Counted from the first letter of the stretch, positions 1 through 8,281 are shown. The stretch: DNA of 64,000 nt from Deltaproteobacteria bacterium (GCA_016709225.1 JADJEE010000012.1:868001-932000); one strand, 5' to 3'. Translations and numbers: made by a program. The notes: generated by a model from the letters alone, not told the origin.

Positions 1-2
1 AG

Positions 3-362
3 CGCTTCCGTGCGGAGTGCGTGCTCGACCCGAACAAGCCCGGCTGCGCCGAGCTCCGCAAGAAGGAGCGCAACGGCCCCGATCTCGACGCGAAGCTGGC
101 CGACAAGCTCAGCGAGTCGCAGCTGCGCCAGGGCTTCTCCTCCGCGAAGGCGAAGGCCAAGGCCTGTGGTGGTAGCGCGGGTGAGACGGTGCGCGTGAAG
201 GTGTCGATCGCCGGCGACTCCGGCGACGTCATCTCGGCGTCCGCGCTCGACCCCCACGCCGGCACCCCGCTGGGCGATTGCGTGGCGAGTGCGCTCAAGG
301 ACGCCCACTTCTCGCGCTTCACCTCAGAAACGCAGGGCACCGTGTATCCCGTCAGCTTCTGA
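3..362 (+). CDS. C-terminal part of an AgmX/TonB-C-like protein (5' end outside window)
   Basis: The frame is open from the first bases and stops at TGA 360-362, so only the last 119 residues are visible. The fragment has a Lys/Ala-rich stretch and then a domain of the pattern V-R-V-K-V-S-I-A-G-D-S-G, G-T-P-L-G-D-C-V-A-S-A-L-K-D-A-H-F-S-R-F. This resembles the C-terminal TonB-like/AgmX-type domain at the end of many secreted or kinase-linked myxobacterial proteins. An internal GTG at 21 could act as a start, but the frame is coding before it, so a truncated view of a longer gene is more likely. The exact function cannot be told from the fragment. Confidence 0.7.
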   Translation, partial: RFRAECVLDPNKPGCAELRKKERNGPDLDAKLADKLSESQLRQGFSSAKAKAKACGGSAGETVRVKVSIAGDSGDVISASALDPHAGTPLGDCVASALKDAHFSRFTSETQGTVYPVSF

Positions 363-374
363 GTCGGCTTCCGA

Positions 375-407
375 GTTGGGGATGGACGCGAGGCGCTCAT
401 CCCCAAC
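375..407. terminator. bidirectional hairpin terminator
   Basis: A perfect 10-bp inverted repeat (GTTGGGGATG ... CATCCCCAAC) with a 13-nt loop sits between two convergent genes ending at 362 and 422. It has no T-run. Placement between convergent stops supports a shared terminator. Confidence 0.65.
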
Positions 408-421
408 CGGCGATTCGACGC

Positions 422-2638
422 TCACGAGCTCGTGAGCGAGACGGCGGGCGCGAACAGCTCGGGCACCCGAGCGGCGCGAAGGGGATGTCCGAACAGGTAG
501 CCCTGCCCGCGCAGACAGCCGAGCTGCAGCAGTTGCTCGGCCTGTGAGCGCGACTCGATGCCCTCGGCGATCACATCGACGCCGAGCGCCTGCGCCAGCC
601 CGACGATCGTGCGGATCATGGCCGCGCCCTGCTCGCTGCCGTCGAGCACGTCGACGAAGGCCTTGTCGATCTTGAGGCCGTCGACGGGGAATCGGTGCAG
701 GTACGACAGCGACGAGTAGCCGGTGCCGAAGTCGTCGACCCAGATGCGCACGCCCGTGCCGCGCAGCGTCTCGAGCACGCGCAGCACCGCCTCGGCGTTG
801 TCCATCAGCACGCTCTCGGTGAGCTCCAGGCGCAGACAGCCCGGGGCGACCTCGTTGCCGCGCAGCGCATTGTCGATCTCCTCGAGCAGGCGCGGATCGG
901 CGAGCTGTCGGCCCGAGAGGTTGACGCTCATCGACAGCGGCGGAAGCTCGGGCAGCGCCTGCTGCCAGTGCCGTAGCTGCCGCACCGCCTCGTGGATGGC
1001 CCAGCGCCCGATCGGCAGGATGAGGCCGGTCTGCTCGGCGACCGGGATGAACTCCGAGGGCGGCACGATGCCGCGTCGTGGGTGCCGCCAGCGCGTCAAC
1101 GCCTCGAAGCCCAGCAGGTTACCGGTGTCGAGCGCGACGATCGGCTGGTAGTGCAGCTCGAACTCCTCGCGCTCGACCGCCTGCCGCAGCGCGACCTCGA
1201 GGCGCAGGTGCGTGAGCGCGTCGATGCGCATCTTGGTCTCGAAGACCTCGTGCCGATCCTGACCGCGTTCCTTGGCCTTCGTCGCGGCCGCGCCGACGTC
1301 GTTGATGACCTCCTGCGGGTCGTCATAGCCGCGGGTGCTCGTCGTCAGGCCGATGCTGACGGTCGCGTAGACGGTCTGCCCGTCGACCTCGAAGGGGTCG
1401 CGGACCGCGACGCGGATGCGGTTGGCGATGTCGGTGCCGGCGTCGACGTCGTCGAGGTTCTCGAGCAGCACCGCGAACTTGTCGCCGCCGAAGCGCGCGA
1501 CCACGTCGCCGGGCCGCACGCAGCCGCCCAGCCGGCGCGCGAGGATCGCGAGCATGCCGTCGGCGGCCTGGTGACCGATGCTGTCGGCGAGCCACCGGAA
1601 GCGGTCGACGTCGACCATCAGCACCGTGAAGCGGTAGCTGGAGTCCTGCTTGCGCAGCTCGATCGCGCGGGCGATCCGCTCCATGAAGGGCTCGCGACGG
1701 GGCAGGCCGGTCAGCGGATCGTTGCGGCTTTCCTCGAGCAGCTTCTGCTCGCGCAGGCGGAAGTCGGAGGTGTCCGTCAGCGAGCCAGCCATGCGCACCG
1801 GTCGCCCCGCGGCGTCGCGCTGGACGACGCCACGGCTGATCACCCAGCGGTACGTGCCGTCACTGGCACGCAGGCGATGCTCGTTCTCGTGGAAGGGCTT
1901 GTCGCCCGCCAGGTGCTGCTCGATGTCCGCGCGCAGGGCCTCGAGATCGGCCGGGTGCACGCGGCCGAACCACTCGTCGACTTCGTTCGAGAGGTCATCG
2001 ATGCCGTAGCCCAGCAGCTCACGCCAGCGCCGCGAGAAGTGCATCTCACCGCTGTCGAGCAGCCACTCCCACACACCGTCGTTGCTACCGCGGACGGCGA
2101 GGGCGAAGCGCTCCTGCACCTCGGCGAGCGCGCGACGCATGCGACCGCGCTCGATCGCCGCGTGCACGCTGGCCTCGAGCAACGCACCGGAGATCTCCGA
2201 GCGCAGCACCACCGCGTCGGCGCCGTCGTGCTGCAGGATGTCGCGCCGGGCCGAGCGCTGCTCGGGCTTGGCGGTCATGTCGATCGCGACCAGGGGTACG
2301 CTCGGCAGCCGTCGGTCTCGCACCAGGCGCGTCCACATGCGGCGATCCGCGGCGACCTCGACCAGCACCGCGTCGTACTCGGCGCTGGTGAGGGCCTGGA
2401 TCGCGAGCACTTCGTCGGCCGCGTGATCGCAGACGAAGTTGGGATCGGCGACCTGCTCGAGCAGCTCGAGGACGGTCGAGTACTCACGCGTCGACTCGCC
2501 CAGGTAGAGCACGCGCTGCGTGCCCGGCCGCGGCTCGATCGATGCTCGGGGCTGCACGAACTGCGTCGTGCGGGCCAACGTGGTCATTTCCATCGTCGGC
2601 CGACGCTCGCGCGTGCTGCTCTCGGAATCGTCGATCAC
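422..2638 (-). CDS. PAS-GGDEF-EAL cyclic-di-GMP signalling protein (degenerate GGDEF)
   Basis: A protein of 738 residues predicted to turn over cyclic di-GMP. In order it shows an N-terminal receiver-like region (about 20-150), a PAS domain (about 170-295), a GGDEF domain (about 300-460) and an EAL domain (about 480-725). The GGDEF signature reads G-G-D-K-F at 384-388, so the catalytic Glu is replaced by Lys. The EAL motif (E512-A-L) and later D-D-F-G-T-G-Y are intact. The likely net activity is phosphodiesterase, with the GGDEF half perhaps sensing GTP. The GTG start at 2638 overlaps the stop of the upstream radical SAM gene by 4 nt, so it is translationally coupled to the Hxs locus. A longer frame upstream is open but would overlap that gene by about 110 nt. 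Confidence 0.9.
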   Translation of the reverse strand: MIDDSESSTRERRPTMEMTTLARTTQFVQPRASIEPRPGTQRVLYLGESTREYSTVLELLEQVADPNFVCDHAADEVLAIQALTSAEYDAVLVEVAADRRMWTRLVRDRRLPSVPLVAIDMTAKPEQRSARRDILQHDGADAVVLRSEISGALLEASVHAAIERGRMRRALAEVQERFALAVRGSNDGVWEWLLDSGEMHFSRRWRELLGYGIDDLSNEVDEWFGRVHPADLEALRADIEQHLAGDKPFHENEHRLRASDGTYRWVISRGVVQRDAAGRPVRMAGSLTDTSDFRLREQKLLEESRNDPLTGLPRREPFMERIARAIELRKQDSSYRFTVLMVDVDRFRWLADSIGHQAADGMLAILARRLGGCVRPGDVVARFGGDKFAVLLENLDDVDAGTDIANRIRVAVRDPFEVDGQTVYATVSIGLTTSTRGYDDPQEVINDVGAAATKAKERGQDRHEVFETKMRIDALTHLRLEVALRQAVEREEFELHYQPIVALDTGNLLGFEALTRWRHPRRGIVPPSEFIPVAEQTGLILPIGRWAIHEAVRQLRHWQQALPELPPLSMSVNLSGRQLADPRLLEEIDNALRGNEVAPGCLRLELTESVLMDNAEAVLRVLETLRGTGVRIWVDDFGTGYSSLSYLHRFPVDGLKIDKAFVDVLDGSEQGAAMIRTIVGLAQALGVDVIAEGIESRSQAEQLLQLGCLRGQGYLFGHPLRAARVPELFAPAVSLTSS

Positions 2639-3735
2639 CCGTGCTCCCCCACCATCGACTCGTCCGCCACCGCGGCCGTGGCCGCGCCCCCGAGCTGGAC
2701 CGGCGAGAACTCCTCCCAGCCATGACGCCGGAGGTAGTTCGACCACACCCCTTCACAGACGGAATCGTACCGGCACGAGTTGCACGCCTCGCGCTTGCGA
2801 CGGGCGGCATCGTCGAGATCGGCGCGTCGCAGCTGGACCAGCCCGGACTCGCCCTCGACCGGCAAGCCCGCGAGGGTCGGCTCTCCGACGCGCACGCGCG
2901 CGGCGGCGGCCGCGGGCTCGAAGTGGACGTAGCGCTCGACGTAGCCGCGGTTGAAGTCGGGCACCTCACCGGTCGTGCACAGCGGGATGTCGACGAGGAA
3001 CGCCATCGGCTGCGGCTCGACCCGCTGCTGCTCACGCACGAACGCGGCGAAGCCCGCTGCGATATCGCGGTAACGCGGGAAGATCTGATCGAAGTGGGTG
3101 TTGGCGCGACCGTTGGCCTGCATCACATTGAAGACCACCTGCTCGACGCCATGCGCCCGCAGGAAGCGATAGATCGGACCCAGGTGCGGCAGGTTGCGCC
3201 GGGTGATCACGGTCGACGTGTGCAAGCCGACGCCGTGTCGTCGCAGGCTCGCGACCATGTCGATGCCCGCGAGCGTCTGCGCGAAGCTGTCGGGTGTGCG
3301 CGTGAGGCCCTCGTGCAGCTTCGCCTCGTGGCCGTGAATCGAGATGTAGACCCGGTTCAAGCCCGCCGCGACCAGCCCCTTGGCGTAGCGCTCGTAAGAG
3401 AGCGCGCGACCGTTGGTCATCACGCTGATCACCGGCACGCCGTGGCGCTTCGCAGCCTTGATCCAGCGCGGCAGCGCCGGGTTCGTGGTCGGCTCGCCGG
3501 AGGTGAAGCAGACCTCCTCGCAGCCACGGTTGTGCTCGAGGATCCACTGCACGGTCTCGTCCGTCGTCGCCGAGTTGGTGACGTAACGGCCGTCCCGATC
3601 CTCCTCCATACAGAAGATGCAGTTGTTGTTGCAGACGGCACCGGTGAGCACATGGACTCGCTCACGGCGATCGGCGATGCGCTGCTCGATGCCGAGCGCG
3701 CCCTGTTCGCCGACTCCGCCGTCCGCCACGGTCAC
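2635..3735 (-). CDS. radical SAM enzyme in the HxsC position of the His-Gly-Ser locus
   Basis: A 366-residue radical SAM protein. The 4Fe-4S motif is C35-N-N-N-C39-I-F-C42. A G-E-P-T motif, the T-N-G-R segment and an S-I-H-G-H segment follow, as in the HxsC-like radical SAM group found repeatedly in this window. C-terminal cysteines (C-N-S-C-R-Y-D-S-V-C) may hold an auxiliary cluster. The GTG start overlaps the TGA of the His-Gly-Ser precursor by 4 nt (GTGA), so the two are co-translated. That makes the repeat peptide its most likely substrate. By position it matches HxsC, the second radical SAM enzyme of Hxs systems, although it is not a clear member of the named HxsC family. The reaction is unknown. 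It is coupled downstream to the GGDEF/EAL gene. Confidence 0.85.
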   Translation of the reverse strand: MTVADGGVGEQGALGIEQRIADRRERVHVLTGAVCNNNCIFCMEEDRDGRYVTNSATTDETVQWILEHNRGCEEVCFTSGEPTTNPALPRWIKAAKRHGVPVISVMTNGRALSYERYAKGLVAAGLNRVYISIHGHEAKLHEGLTRTPDSFAQTLAGIDMVASLRRHGVGLHTSTVITRRNLPHLGPIYRFLRAHGVEQVVFNVMQANGRANTHFDQIFPRYRDIAAGFAAFVREQQRVEPQPMAFLVDIPLCTTGEVPDFNRGYVERYVHFEPAAAAARVRVGEPTLAGLPVEGESGLVQLRRADLDDAARRKREACNSCRYDSVCEGVWSNYLRRHGWEEFSPVQLGGAATAAVADESMVGEHG

Positions 3736-4007
3736 CAGCTCCCGTGACTGCCGTGGGAGCCGTGACTGCCGTGACTACCGTGACTGCCGTGACTGCCGTG
3801 GCTGCCGTGACTGCCATGGCTGCCGTGCGAACAGTGCGTCGGCGCGGCCATGCCCGCCTCGCCCTTGATGGTGTCGGGACCCTCGTCGGCGTTGTCCTTG
3901 GCGCGCACCGAGATTTCGCGCTGCTCCGCGCCCAGCATCGCCGCGGGCGCGCGGTTGTACGTGGGCAGCGCCTCGTCGTCGTCCGGTTGGTCTCGGGGCT
4001 CGTCCAT
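3732..4007 (-). CDS. hxsA: HxsA-like precursor peptide with ten His-Gly-Ser repeats
   Basis: A 91-residue peptide with no signal sequence. Residues 1-58 form a polar leader, very acidic at the start (DDDEA at 10-14). C59-S60 then lead into exactly ten His-Gly-Ser units (61-90) and a terminal Trp91. Serine, glycine and histidine codons vary among the units (AGC/AGT/TCC, GGC/GGT/GGG, CAC/CAT), so the repeat is conserved as protein rather than as recent DNA slippage. HxsA proteins of Hxs loci also carry C-terminal His-Xaa-Ser repeats and sit beside hxsB, hxsC and hxsD, as here. It is inferred to be a RiPP-type substrate whose His and Ser residues are modified. The ATG at 4007 is the only good start and has its own upstream promoter-like sequence. 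Confidence 0.85.
   Translation of the reverse strand: MDEPRDQPDDDEALPTYNRAPAAMLGAEQREISVRAKDNADEGPDTIKGEAGMAAPTHCSHGSHGSHGSHGSHGSHGSHGSHGSHGSHGSW
3738..3827 (-). repeat. ten tandem 9-bp units encoding His-Gly-Ser
   Basis: Ten in-frame 9-bp units, CAY-GGN-(AGY/TCC), encode residues 61-90 of the precursor. Third-position changes between units indicate selection on the peptide. Confidence 0.95.
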
Positions 4008-4027
4008 CGGCAGTATCCCGTTGTCGA

Positions 4028-4036
4028 ATGATACCA
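4028..4036 (-). promoter_or_regulatory. extended -10 promoter candidate for the precursor gene
   Basis: The minus strand reads TGG-TATCAT, an extended -10 element ending 20 nt before the precursor ATG. No good -35 is seen at 17-18 nt. It lies in the only substantial non-coding gap (4008-4240) of the locus, consistent with separate, stronger expression of the precursor. Confidence 0.4.
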
Positions 4037-4240
4037 GCCGCCCGCGCGAAGTTGGCCGCTTGGTCGCGGGTGAACGCTGATCGGCCACATCGGTGCCATG
4101 CCATGGGGCGGCGGACCCGCGGGCCTGCTCGGACGGGGACGTGCCCGCGCACCGGCGCGACGACGCGAGCCCATCGGGTAGCGCGCGATGTCGCGCGGGA
4201 CCACGGCCCGCCAAGCGCACGGGCGAGCACTGCACCCGCG

Positions 4241-5740
4241 CTACGGCGTCGCGCGGTCCTGCAGGAAGTGTTCGCGCGGTCGGATCGTGGTCCAACGCGA
4301 GAGCACCTCGAGGGTCGCCGCGTCCGCGGTCGCGAGCTTCTCGAAGAGGTAGTCCTGGATGCCCTTGTGGACGGCGCACATCGAGCTCTCGCGCATGCGC
4401 CCCATCATCGTGCCGAGGGTCTTGTGGTTGTGTTCGGGCTGCGTGCCGCAGTACGGCACGTAGGGGCAGTCGACGCAGTCGGGCTGAGCGTCGAGGTTCG
4501 AGGCGACCGCCATCGCGCGGATCGTCGGATGGCCCACCACGTCGCGGTAGCGGGCGGTGCGGACGTCACCCAGCAGGAAGGTCGCGTCGCCGGCCGCGGC
4601 CAGCATGCGGCCCTCGTCGGAGCTGTAGATCTTGCCGTCGTGATCGTACGCGAGCTGGCCGATGCCGGCGCCACCGGGGCTGCGGATGTCGAGGAAGTTG
4701 GGATCGTCGCCGCTCAGGATCTTGGTCAGGAAGATCGCCGCGTAACGCTCGAGGATCTCGACGCCCTGGCGGTTGCGCTCGATGATGTAGTCGACCGCCT
4801 GGCGGTAGTAGGCCAGGTACTCGCTGCGTGGGTATTCGACCACGCGCCGGGTCTTCTCGGCGAAGCCGAACGGATCGACCGGGCGCAGGAACAACGCGCG
4901 ACAGCCGAGCTCCACGTAGGTGTCGACCACCTCGCGCCAGCGCTGCAAGGTCTCCTTGGTGGTCGTGAGCAGGGCTTCGACGTGATAGAGCGTCGGGTCG
5001 AGGCCGGCTTCGGCGTAGGCCTCGTTGATGCGGCGGATCCACGGCAGCGCGCTGCCGAACGCGGAGGCCTGCGGCAGCTTGCGCTGCTTGTCGTGCAGGT
5101 CGGCGGGGCCGTCGATGCTGGTGCAGATCTGCACGCGGTGTTCGAGCAGCCACGCGAGCTTGGCCTCGTCCATCAGCGACAGGTTGCTGACCATCGTGAA
5201 CTCGAGCTGCTTGCCGAGCCCGCGGTTGCGCTCGAGCGCGTACTCGACGATGCGCTGGACGACCGGGAAGTTGACCAGCGGCTCTCCACCCTGGAACTCG
5301 ATCGTCACGTGCGGGCTGGTCGTGCGCAGCACCAGGTCGACCACGCGCTCGGCAGTCTCGGGCGTCATGTCGGTGTGCACCGCGTCGAGGTTGGCCCGCG
5401 AGGCGTGGCAGTAGACGCAGGTCTCGTTGCAGCGCAGCGTGACGACCACCAGGTGGAGGTTGGGGCCCGCGTGCAGGAAGCGCTTGCGCTGGCGCATGGT
5501 CTCGGCGGCCCGGCGGGCGTCGAAGCTCTCGCGCACGAGGTTCTTCGCCGCCAGCTGTGCGTGCAGGGCCCCGGAGCGATCGACCCTACCCGACACGAAC
5601 TCGCGGAACTGCTCGCGCGAGAGCACCACCCACTCGCCCTCGAGGCTGGTCACCACCACGCGCTCACCGAGCTCGCGGTAGCGGAAGAACGCCGGGTAGC
5701 CGCGGGTGTCGAGCACCGGAGTCGTCATCGCGGTGGTCAT
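4241..5740 (-). CDS. hxsB: His-Xaa-Ser system radical SAM/SPASM maturase HxsB
   Basis: A 499-residue radical SAM enzyme that matches the HxsB pattern along its length. Residues 1-90 form an HxsB-type N-terminal region ending in R-K-R-F-L-H. The cluster motif is C104-N-E-T-C108-V-Y-C111, followed by I-E-F-Q-G-G-E-P-L-V-N-F, C-T-S-I-D-G-P and F-L-R-P-V-D-P-F-G-F-A. The C-terminal region (C-V-D-C-P-Y-V-P-Y-C-G-T and later Cys) is SPASM-like and should bind auxiliary Fe-S clusters. It is expected to modify the His-Gly-Ser repeats of the neighbouring precursor. The chemistry is unproven here. Related radical SAM maturases form ring-to-beta-carbon crosslinks on three-residue motifs. The ATG at 5740 overlaps the previous stop by 4 nt. 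Confidence 0.88.
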   Translation of the reverse strand: MTTAMTTPVLDTRGYPAFFRYRELGERVVVTSLEGEWVVLSREQFREFVSGRVDRSGALHAQLAAKNLVRESFDARRAAETMRQRKRFLHAGPNLHLVVVTLRCNETCVYCHASRANLDAVHTDMTPETAERVVDLVLRTTSPHVTIEFQGGEPLVNFPVVQRIVEYALERNRGLGKQLEFTMVSNLSLMDEAKLAWLLEHRVQICTSIDGPADLHDKQRKLPQASAFGSALPWIRRINEAYAEAGLDPTLYHVEALLTTTKETLQRWREVVDTYVELGCRALFLRPVDPFGFAEKTRRVVEYPRSEYLAYYRQAVDYIIERNRQGVEILERYAAIFLTKILSGDDPNFLDIRSPGGAGIGQLAYDHDGKIYSSDEGRMLAAAGDATFLLGDVRTARYRDVVGHPTIRAMAVASNLDAQPDCVDCPYVPYCGTQPEHNHKTLGTMMGRMRESSMCAVHKGIQDYLFEKLATADAATLEVLSRWTTIRPREHFLQDRATP

Positions 5741-5976
5741 CGGTCGGGCCCTCCGCGCTCGATGGTGAGGCCCAGCGCATGGTTGCCGAGCTCGAGCGCG
5801 ATGCGTCGCAGACGTCGGGCCGCGCTCGCCGGGGCCGCTTCGGCGCGGAGCGACAGCTCGACCACGAAGGCGGTCTCGGTCTCGCTGCGCACGCTGGTCG
5901 CGACCGACGCGAAGGCCTGCAGCGCCTGATCGATCGCGCTGCCGGCGTAGAGCGTGCGATCGAAGCTCAGCCTCAC
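5737..5976 (-). CDS. HxsD-like small protein
   Basis: A 79-residue soluble protein beginning F-D-R-T-L-Y, then A-I-D-Q-A-L-Q-A-F, and ending G-N-H-A-L-G-L-T-I-E. This is the pattern of short HxsD-like proteins that accompany radical SAM peptide maturases. A role as peptide chaperone or recognition partner is inferred from this association. The GTG start overlaps the stop of the longer HxsD gene by 4 nt, and its own TGA overlaps the ATG of hxsB by 4 nt. It is therefore translated as part of the same unit. Having both a long HxsD and this short relative suggests that each may serve a different radical SAM enzyme. Confidence 0.7.
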   Translation of the reverse strand: MRLSFDRTLYAGSAIDQALQAFASVATSVRSETETAFVVELSLRAEAAPASAARRLRRIALELGNHALGLTIERGGPDR

Positions 5977-6464
5977 GCCGCACCCCCGTCGTCGTCCGGC
6001 TTGGGCTTCTTCTTGTACTTGTCCTCCCACGACTGCGCGATGCCCAGCGGGTCGTCGAACGGCTCGTCGGTGAAGTCGAACGCCTCGAGTTCGTCGAGCG
6101 AGGGCGGCCCCATCGCGCCGCCGAAGGCCTGAAGGGTCACCGACTCGATGAGCGCCCGGTTCTGTCGCGTGATCTCGCGGCGACACGCGCCCGACAACAG
6201 CTCGTTGGCGAACTCGCCGACCAGCGCGCGCAGGGCCTCGGCGTCGGCGGCCTGCTTGGGCGTGAGCACCACGCACAGCCGCCGGTTCGCGTCGCGCTCG
6301 AGGAACACGTAGCAGCGCGCGATGAAGGCATACGCGGCGGCGTAGACCACATCGAGCGGGTACACGCCGTCGTCGACCCGCAGCGTGACGGCCGCGGTAC
6401 CGAGCTCGGCGCCGAGTTGGGCTTCGACCTGATCGACCGGCAGGCCCCAGAGGGATTCGCTCAT
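5973..6464 (-). CDS. hxsD: His-Xaa-Ser system protein HxsD
   Basis: A 163-residue protein. Residues 25-55 read as V-Y-P-L-D-V-V-Y-A-A-A-Y-A-F and R-C-Y-V-F-L-E-R-D. A later E-L-L-S-G-A-C-R-R-E-I segment corresponds to the LLNDYxLRE-type signature of the HxsD family. The tail is Lys- and Asp-rich. HxsD occurs only with the HxsB/HxsC radical SAM pair and is thought to assist substrate handling; its biochemical role is not established. The ATG overlaps the stop of the radical SAM-methyltransferase gene by 4 nt, tying that unusual enzyme to the Hxs module. Confidence 0.78.
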   Translation of the reverse strand: MSESLWGLPVDQVEAQLGAELGTAAVTLRVDDGVYPLDVVYAAAYAFIARCYVFLERDANRRLCVVLTPKQAADAEALRALVGEFANELLSGACRREITRQNRALIESVTLQAFGGAMGPPSLDELEAFDFTDEPFDDPLGIAQSWEDKYKKKPKPDDDGGAA

Positions 6465-8281
6465 GCAGGACTCCGCCGGTAGCGTATCAGCCACTGATTG
6501 CCCGTGTCGGGCGCGATGTCGCGGCGCTCGAGCGCGACGAACTCGGTGTGGACGATGCGGGCCGCGGCCGCGCCCGCGTCGTCGTTGCGCAGGTGCTCCC
6601 AGGCGGCCGTGGCGGCCGCTGCACGGGCCTGCTGCGCCCCCGTGCGCGCGAGCCCGAAGGGCACGTCGTCGAAGATCCACAGCTCGCCGCCGGGCCGCAG
6701 CACCCGCGCGAGCTCGTCGATCACGCGGGTGGGATCGTCGAGATGGTTCCACGCGTGGGCGATCACCGCATGGTCGACGCTGGCCCCGGGCAGCTTCGCC
6801 AGCTCGTCCTCGGCGAGCCCGGCCCGCCCCTGCGCCCCCGGCACCCGCTCGTGCAGCCGCGCGAGCGCGTCGCGATCCGGCTCGATGCCGCACCAGCGGA
6901 CCGCACCGCGGGCGATCGCGTCGCGCCACACGGCGGTGATGCGCCCGCTGCCGCAGCCGATCTCGAGCACGTCACCGCCGAGCTGGGCCAGGCGCGCGCG
7001 CAGCTCGGCCTCGGCGTCGGCCAGATCGAACGACAGCGCCGGCTCGAACAGCCCCGTGCAGTTGTGGCGGTGTCGACACGGAGCGCAGATCGGGCTGCGC
7101 ACCAGCTTGACGAGGTCGCGGGCGAGGTCGTCGATGGCCGGCTTGCGCGAGGCGTCGAGATAGACCTGCCCATGCGCGTGTTTGACGGTCGCGATCGCGT
7201 CGTCGTCGAAGTCGCGGCTGTCGCAGCGATAGCGCGCGAGCCGGTCGCGGTGCCGCACGAACAGGTGCCGTGCGGGCTCCCATGGATCGAGGCTGCCACC
7301 GCCGGGTCCGTCCGGGTCGAGCAGCGGACAGTGATCGGCGTCGCCCGTCGGCGTGTAGACCTGCTCGAGCACCCACGAGAAGGAGTTGCTGCGCAGGCCT
7401 GCGCGTGGCGGCGCGAGCTCGGCGTGACCGTGGCGCCCGTGGTACTCGCGGAAGATCCCGGGGCAGCCGCCCCGGATCGCACACTCGTCGCAGTGCGGCG
7501 AGGGGTGCAGCTTGTTGCGATCGTCGACCGGCAGCAGGTCGGGCTCGCCGACCTCGACCATGGTCCAGTACCGATGCGTGCGCAGGTCGTCGTAGTCCGA
7601 CTCGAAGCCCGGCAGCAGGCACAGCGGCACGCCGCCGTGGCGGGCGCGACCGGGGCCGAGGCGCTCGCGCGCGTACTGCAGCGCGTCGAGGATCGCCGCT
7701 GCGGTATCGCGCAGCCGCGGCACCACGATGTCGAGCAGGCGCATGGCGCCGCCCTTGGGCTCGCAGGCCGAGAACTTGAGCGTGACGTCGGGCCAGGCGG
7801 CCGCGGCATCGACCAGCCCACGCAGGTGCGCGAGGTTCTGCCGCGTGACCACGCAGTTGAGCGTGGGCGCGAGGCCCTGGCCCTGCAGGTTGGCGATGGC
7901 GGCGGTCGCCGCTGCGAACGAGCCGGCCCGCACGATGCGATCGTGGATCGCCGCCTCGCCCGCATGCAGCGACATGTACACGTAGCGCAGCCGCGAGCCC
8001 ATCAGCCGCGCGAGCACCTCGGGATAGGCCAGCAGCAGGCCGTTGGTCACCAGGCCCAGATCCATGCCGAGGTGCGCGACCAGACCGGCCCAGCGGAACA
8101 GCTCCTCGCGGATGGTCGGCTCACCACCGGAGAGCACGACCATGGTGTGGCCGAGCGCGTGGGCGCGATGGATCTTGGCGGTGATCTCGTCGGCGTCGCC
8201 GTCGATGTGGCGCAGCTGCTGCGTGTGGCAGAAGGTGCAGTGCTCGTTGCAGGCGTAGCCGACCTTGACCAGGGCCTTCAT
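6461..8281 (-). CDS. radical SAM enzyme fused to a class I SAM-dependent methyltransferase
   Basis: A 606-residue fusion. The N-terminal half is an HxsC-like radical SAM domain with C11-N-E-H-C15-T-F-C18, S-G-G-E-P-T (51-56), T-N-G-L and S-L-H-A. Two Cys groups follow: C264-x2-C267-x5-C273, and C399-A-P-C402-x5-C408. The C-terminal 180 residues are a class I methyltransferase with V-L-E-I-G-C-G-S-G around 438-446, an acidic E467-P-D, and N-H-L-D-D. The order suggests two SAM chemistries on one peptide: a radical modification, then methylation. It overlaps the upstream fusion gene and downstream hxsD by 4 nt each. The ATG at 8281 is chosen because the cluster motif lies 10 residues in, and the open frame above it runs through another gene. 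Confidence 0.82.
   Translation of the reverse strand: MKALVKVGYACNEHCTFCHTQQLRHIDGDADEITAKIHRAHALGHTMVVLSGGEPTIREELFRWAGLVAHLGMDLGLVTNGLLLAYPEVLARLMGSRLRYVYMSLHAGEAAIHDRIVRAGSFAAATAAIANLQGQGLAPTLNCVVTRQNLAHLRGLVDAAAAWPDVTLKFSACEPKGGAMRLLDIVVPRLRDTAAAILDALQYARERLGPGRARHGGVPLCLLPGFESDYDDLRTHRYWTMVEVGEPDLLPVDDRNKLHPSPHCDECAIRGGCPGIFREYHGRHGHAELAPPRAGLRSNSFSWVLEQVYTPTGDADHCPLLDPDGPGGGSLDPWEPARHLFVRHRDRLARYRCDSRDFDDDAIATVKHAHGQVYLDASRKPAIDDLARDLVKLVRSPICAPCRHRHNCTGLFEPALSFDLADAEAELRARLAQLGGDVLEIGCGSGRITAVWRDAIARGAVRWCGIEPDRDALARLHERVPGAQGRAGLAEDELAKLPGASVDHAVIAHAWNHLDDPTRVIDELARVLRPGGELWIFDDVPFGLARTGAQQARAAAATAAWEHLRNDDAGAAAARIVHTEFVALERRDIAPDTGNQWLIRYRRSPA

Noticed and set aside
992..2725. Long plus-strand open frame opposite the GGDEF/EAL gene
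   Set aside because: Shadow of high-GC antisense codons; no domain and it runs against a clear gene.
3738..3827. HGS-encoding 9-bp repeats as a CRISPR or simple satellite
   Set aside because: Units are in frame, vary at third codon positions, and lack spacers.
4182..4197. CGCGCGA-TG-TCGCGCG palindrome between hxsB and hxsA as a terminator
   Set aside because: Loop is too short and CG-rich palindromes are frequent in this DNA; no T-run.
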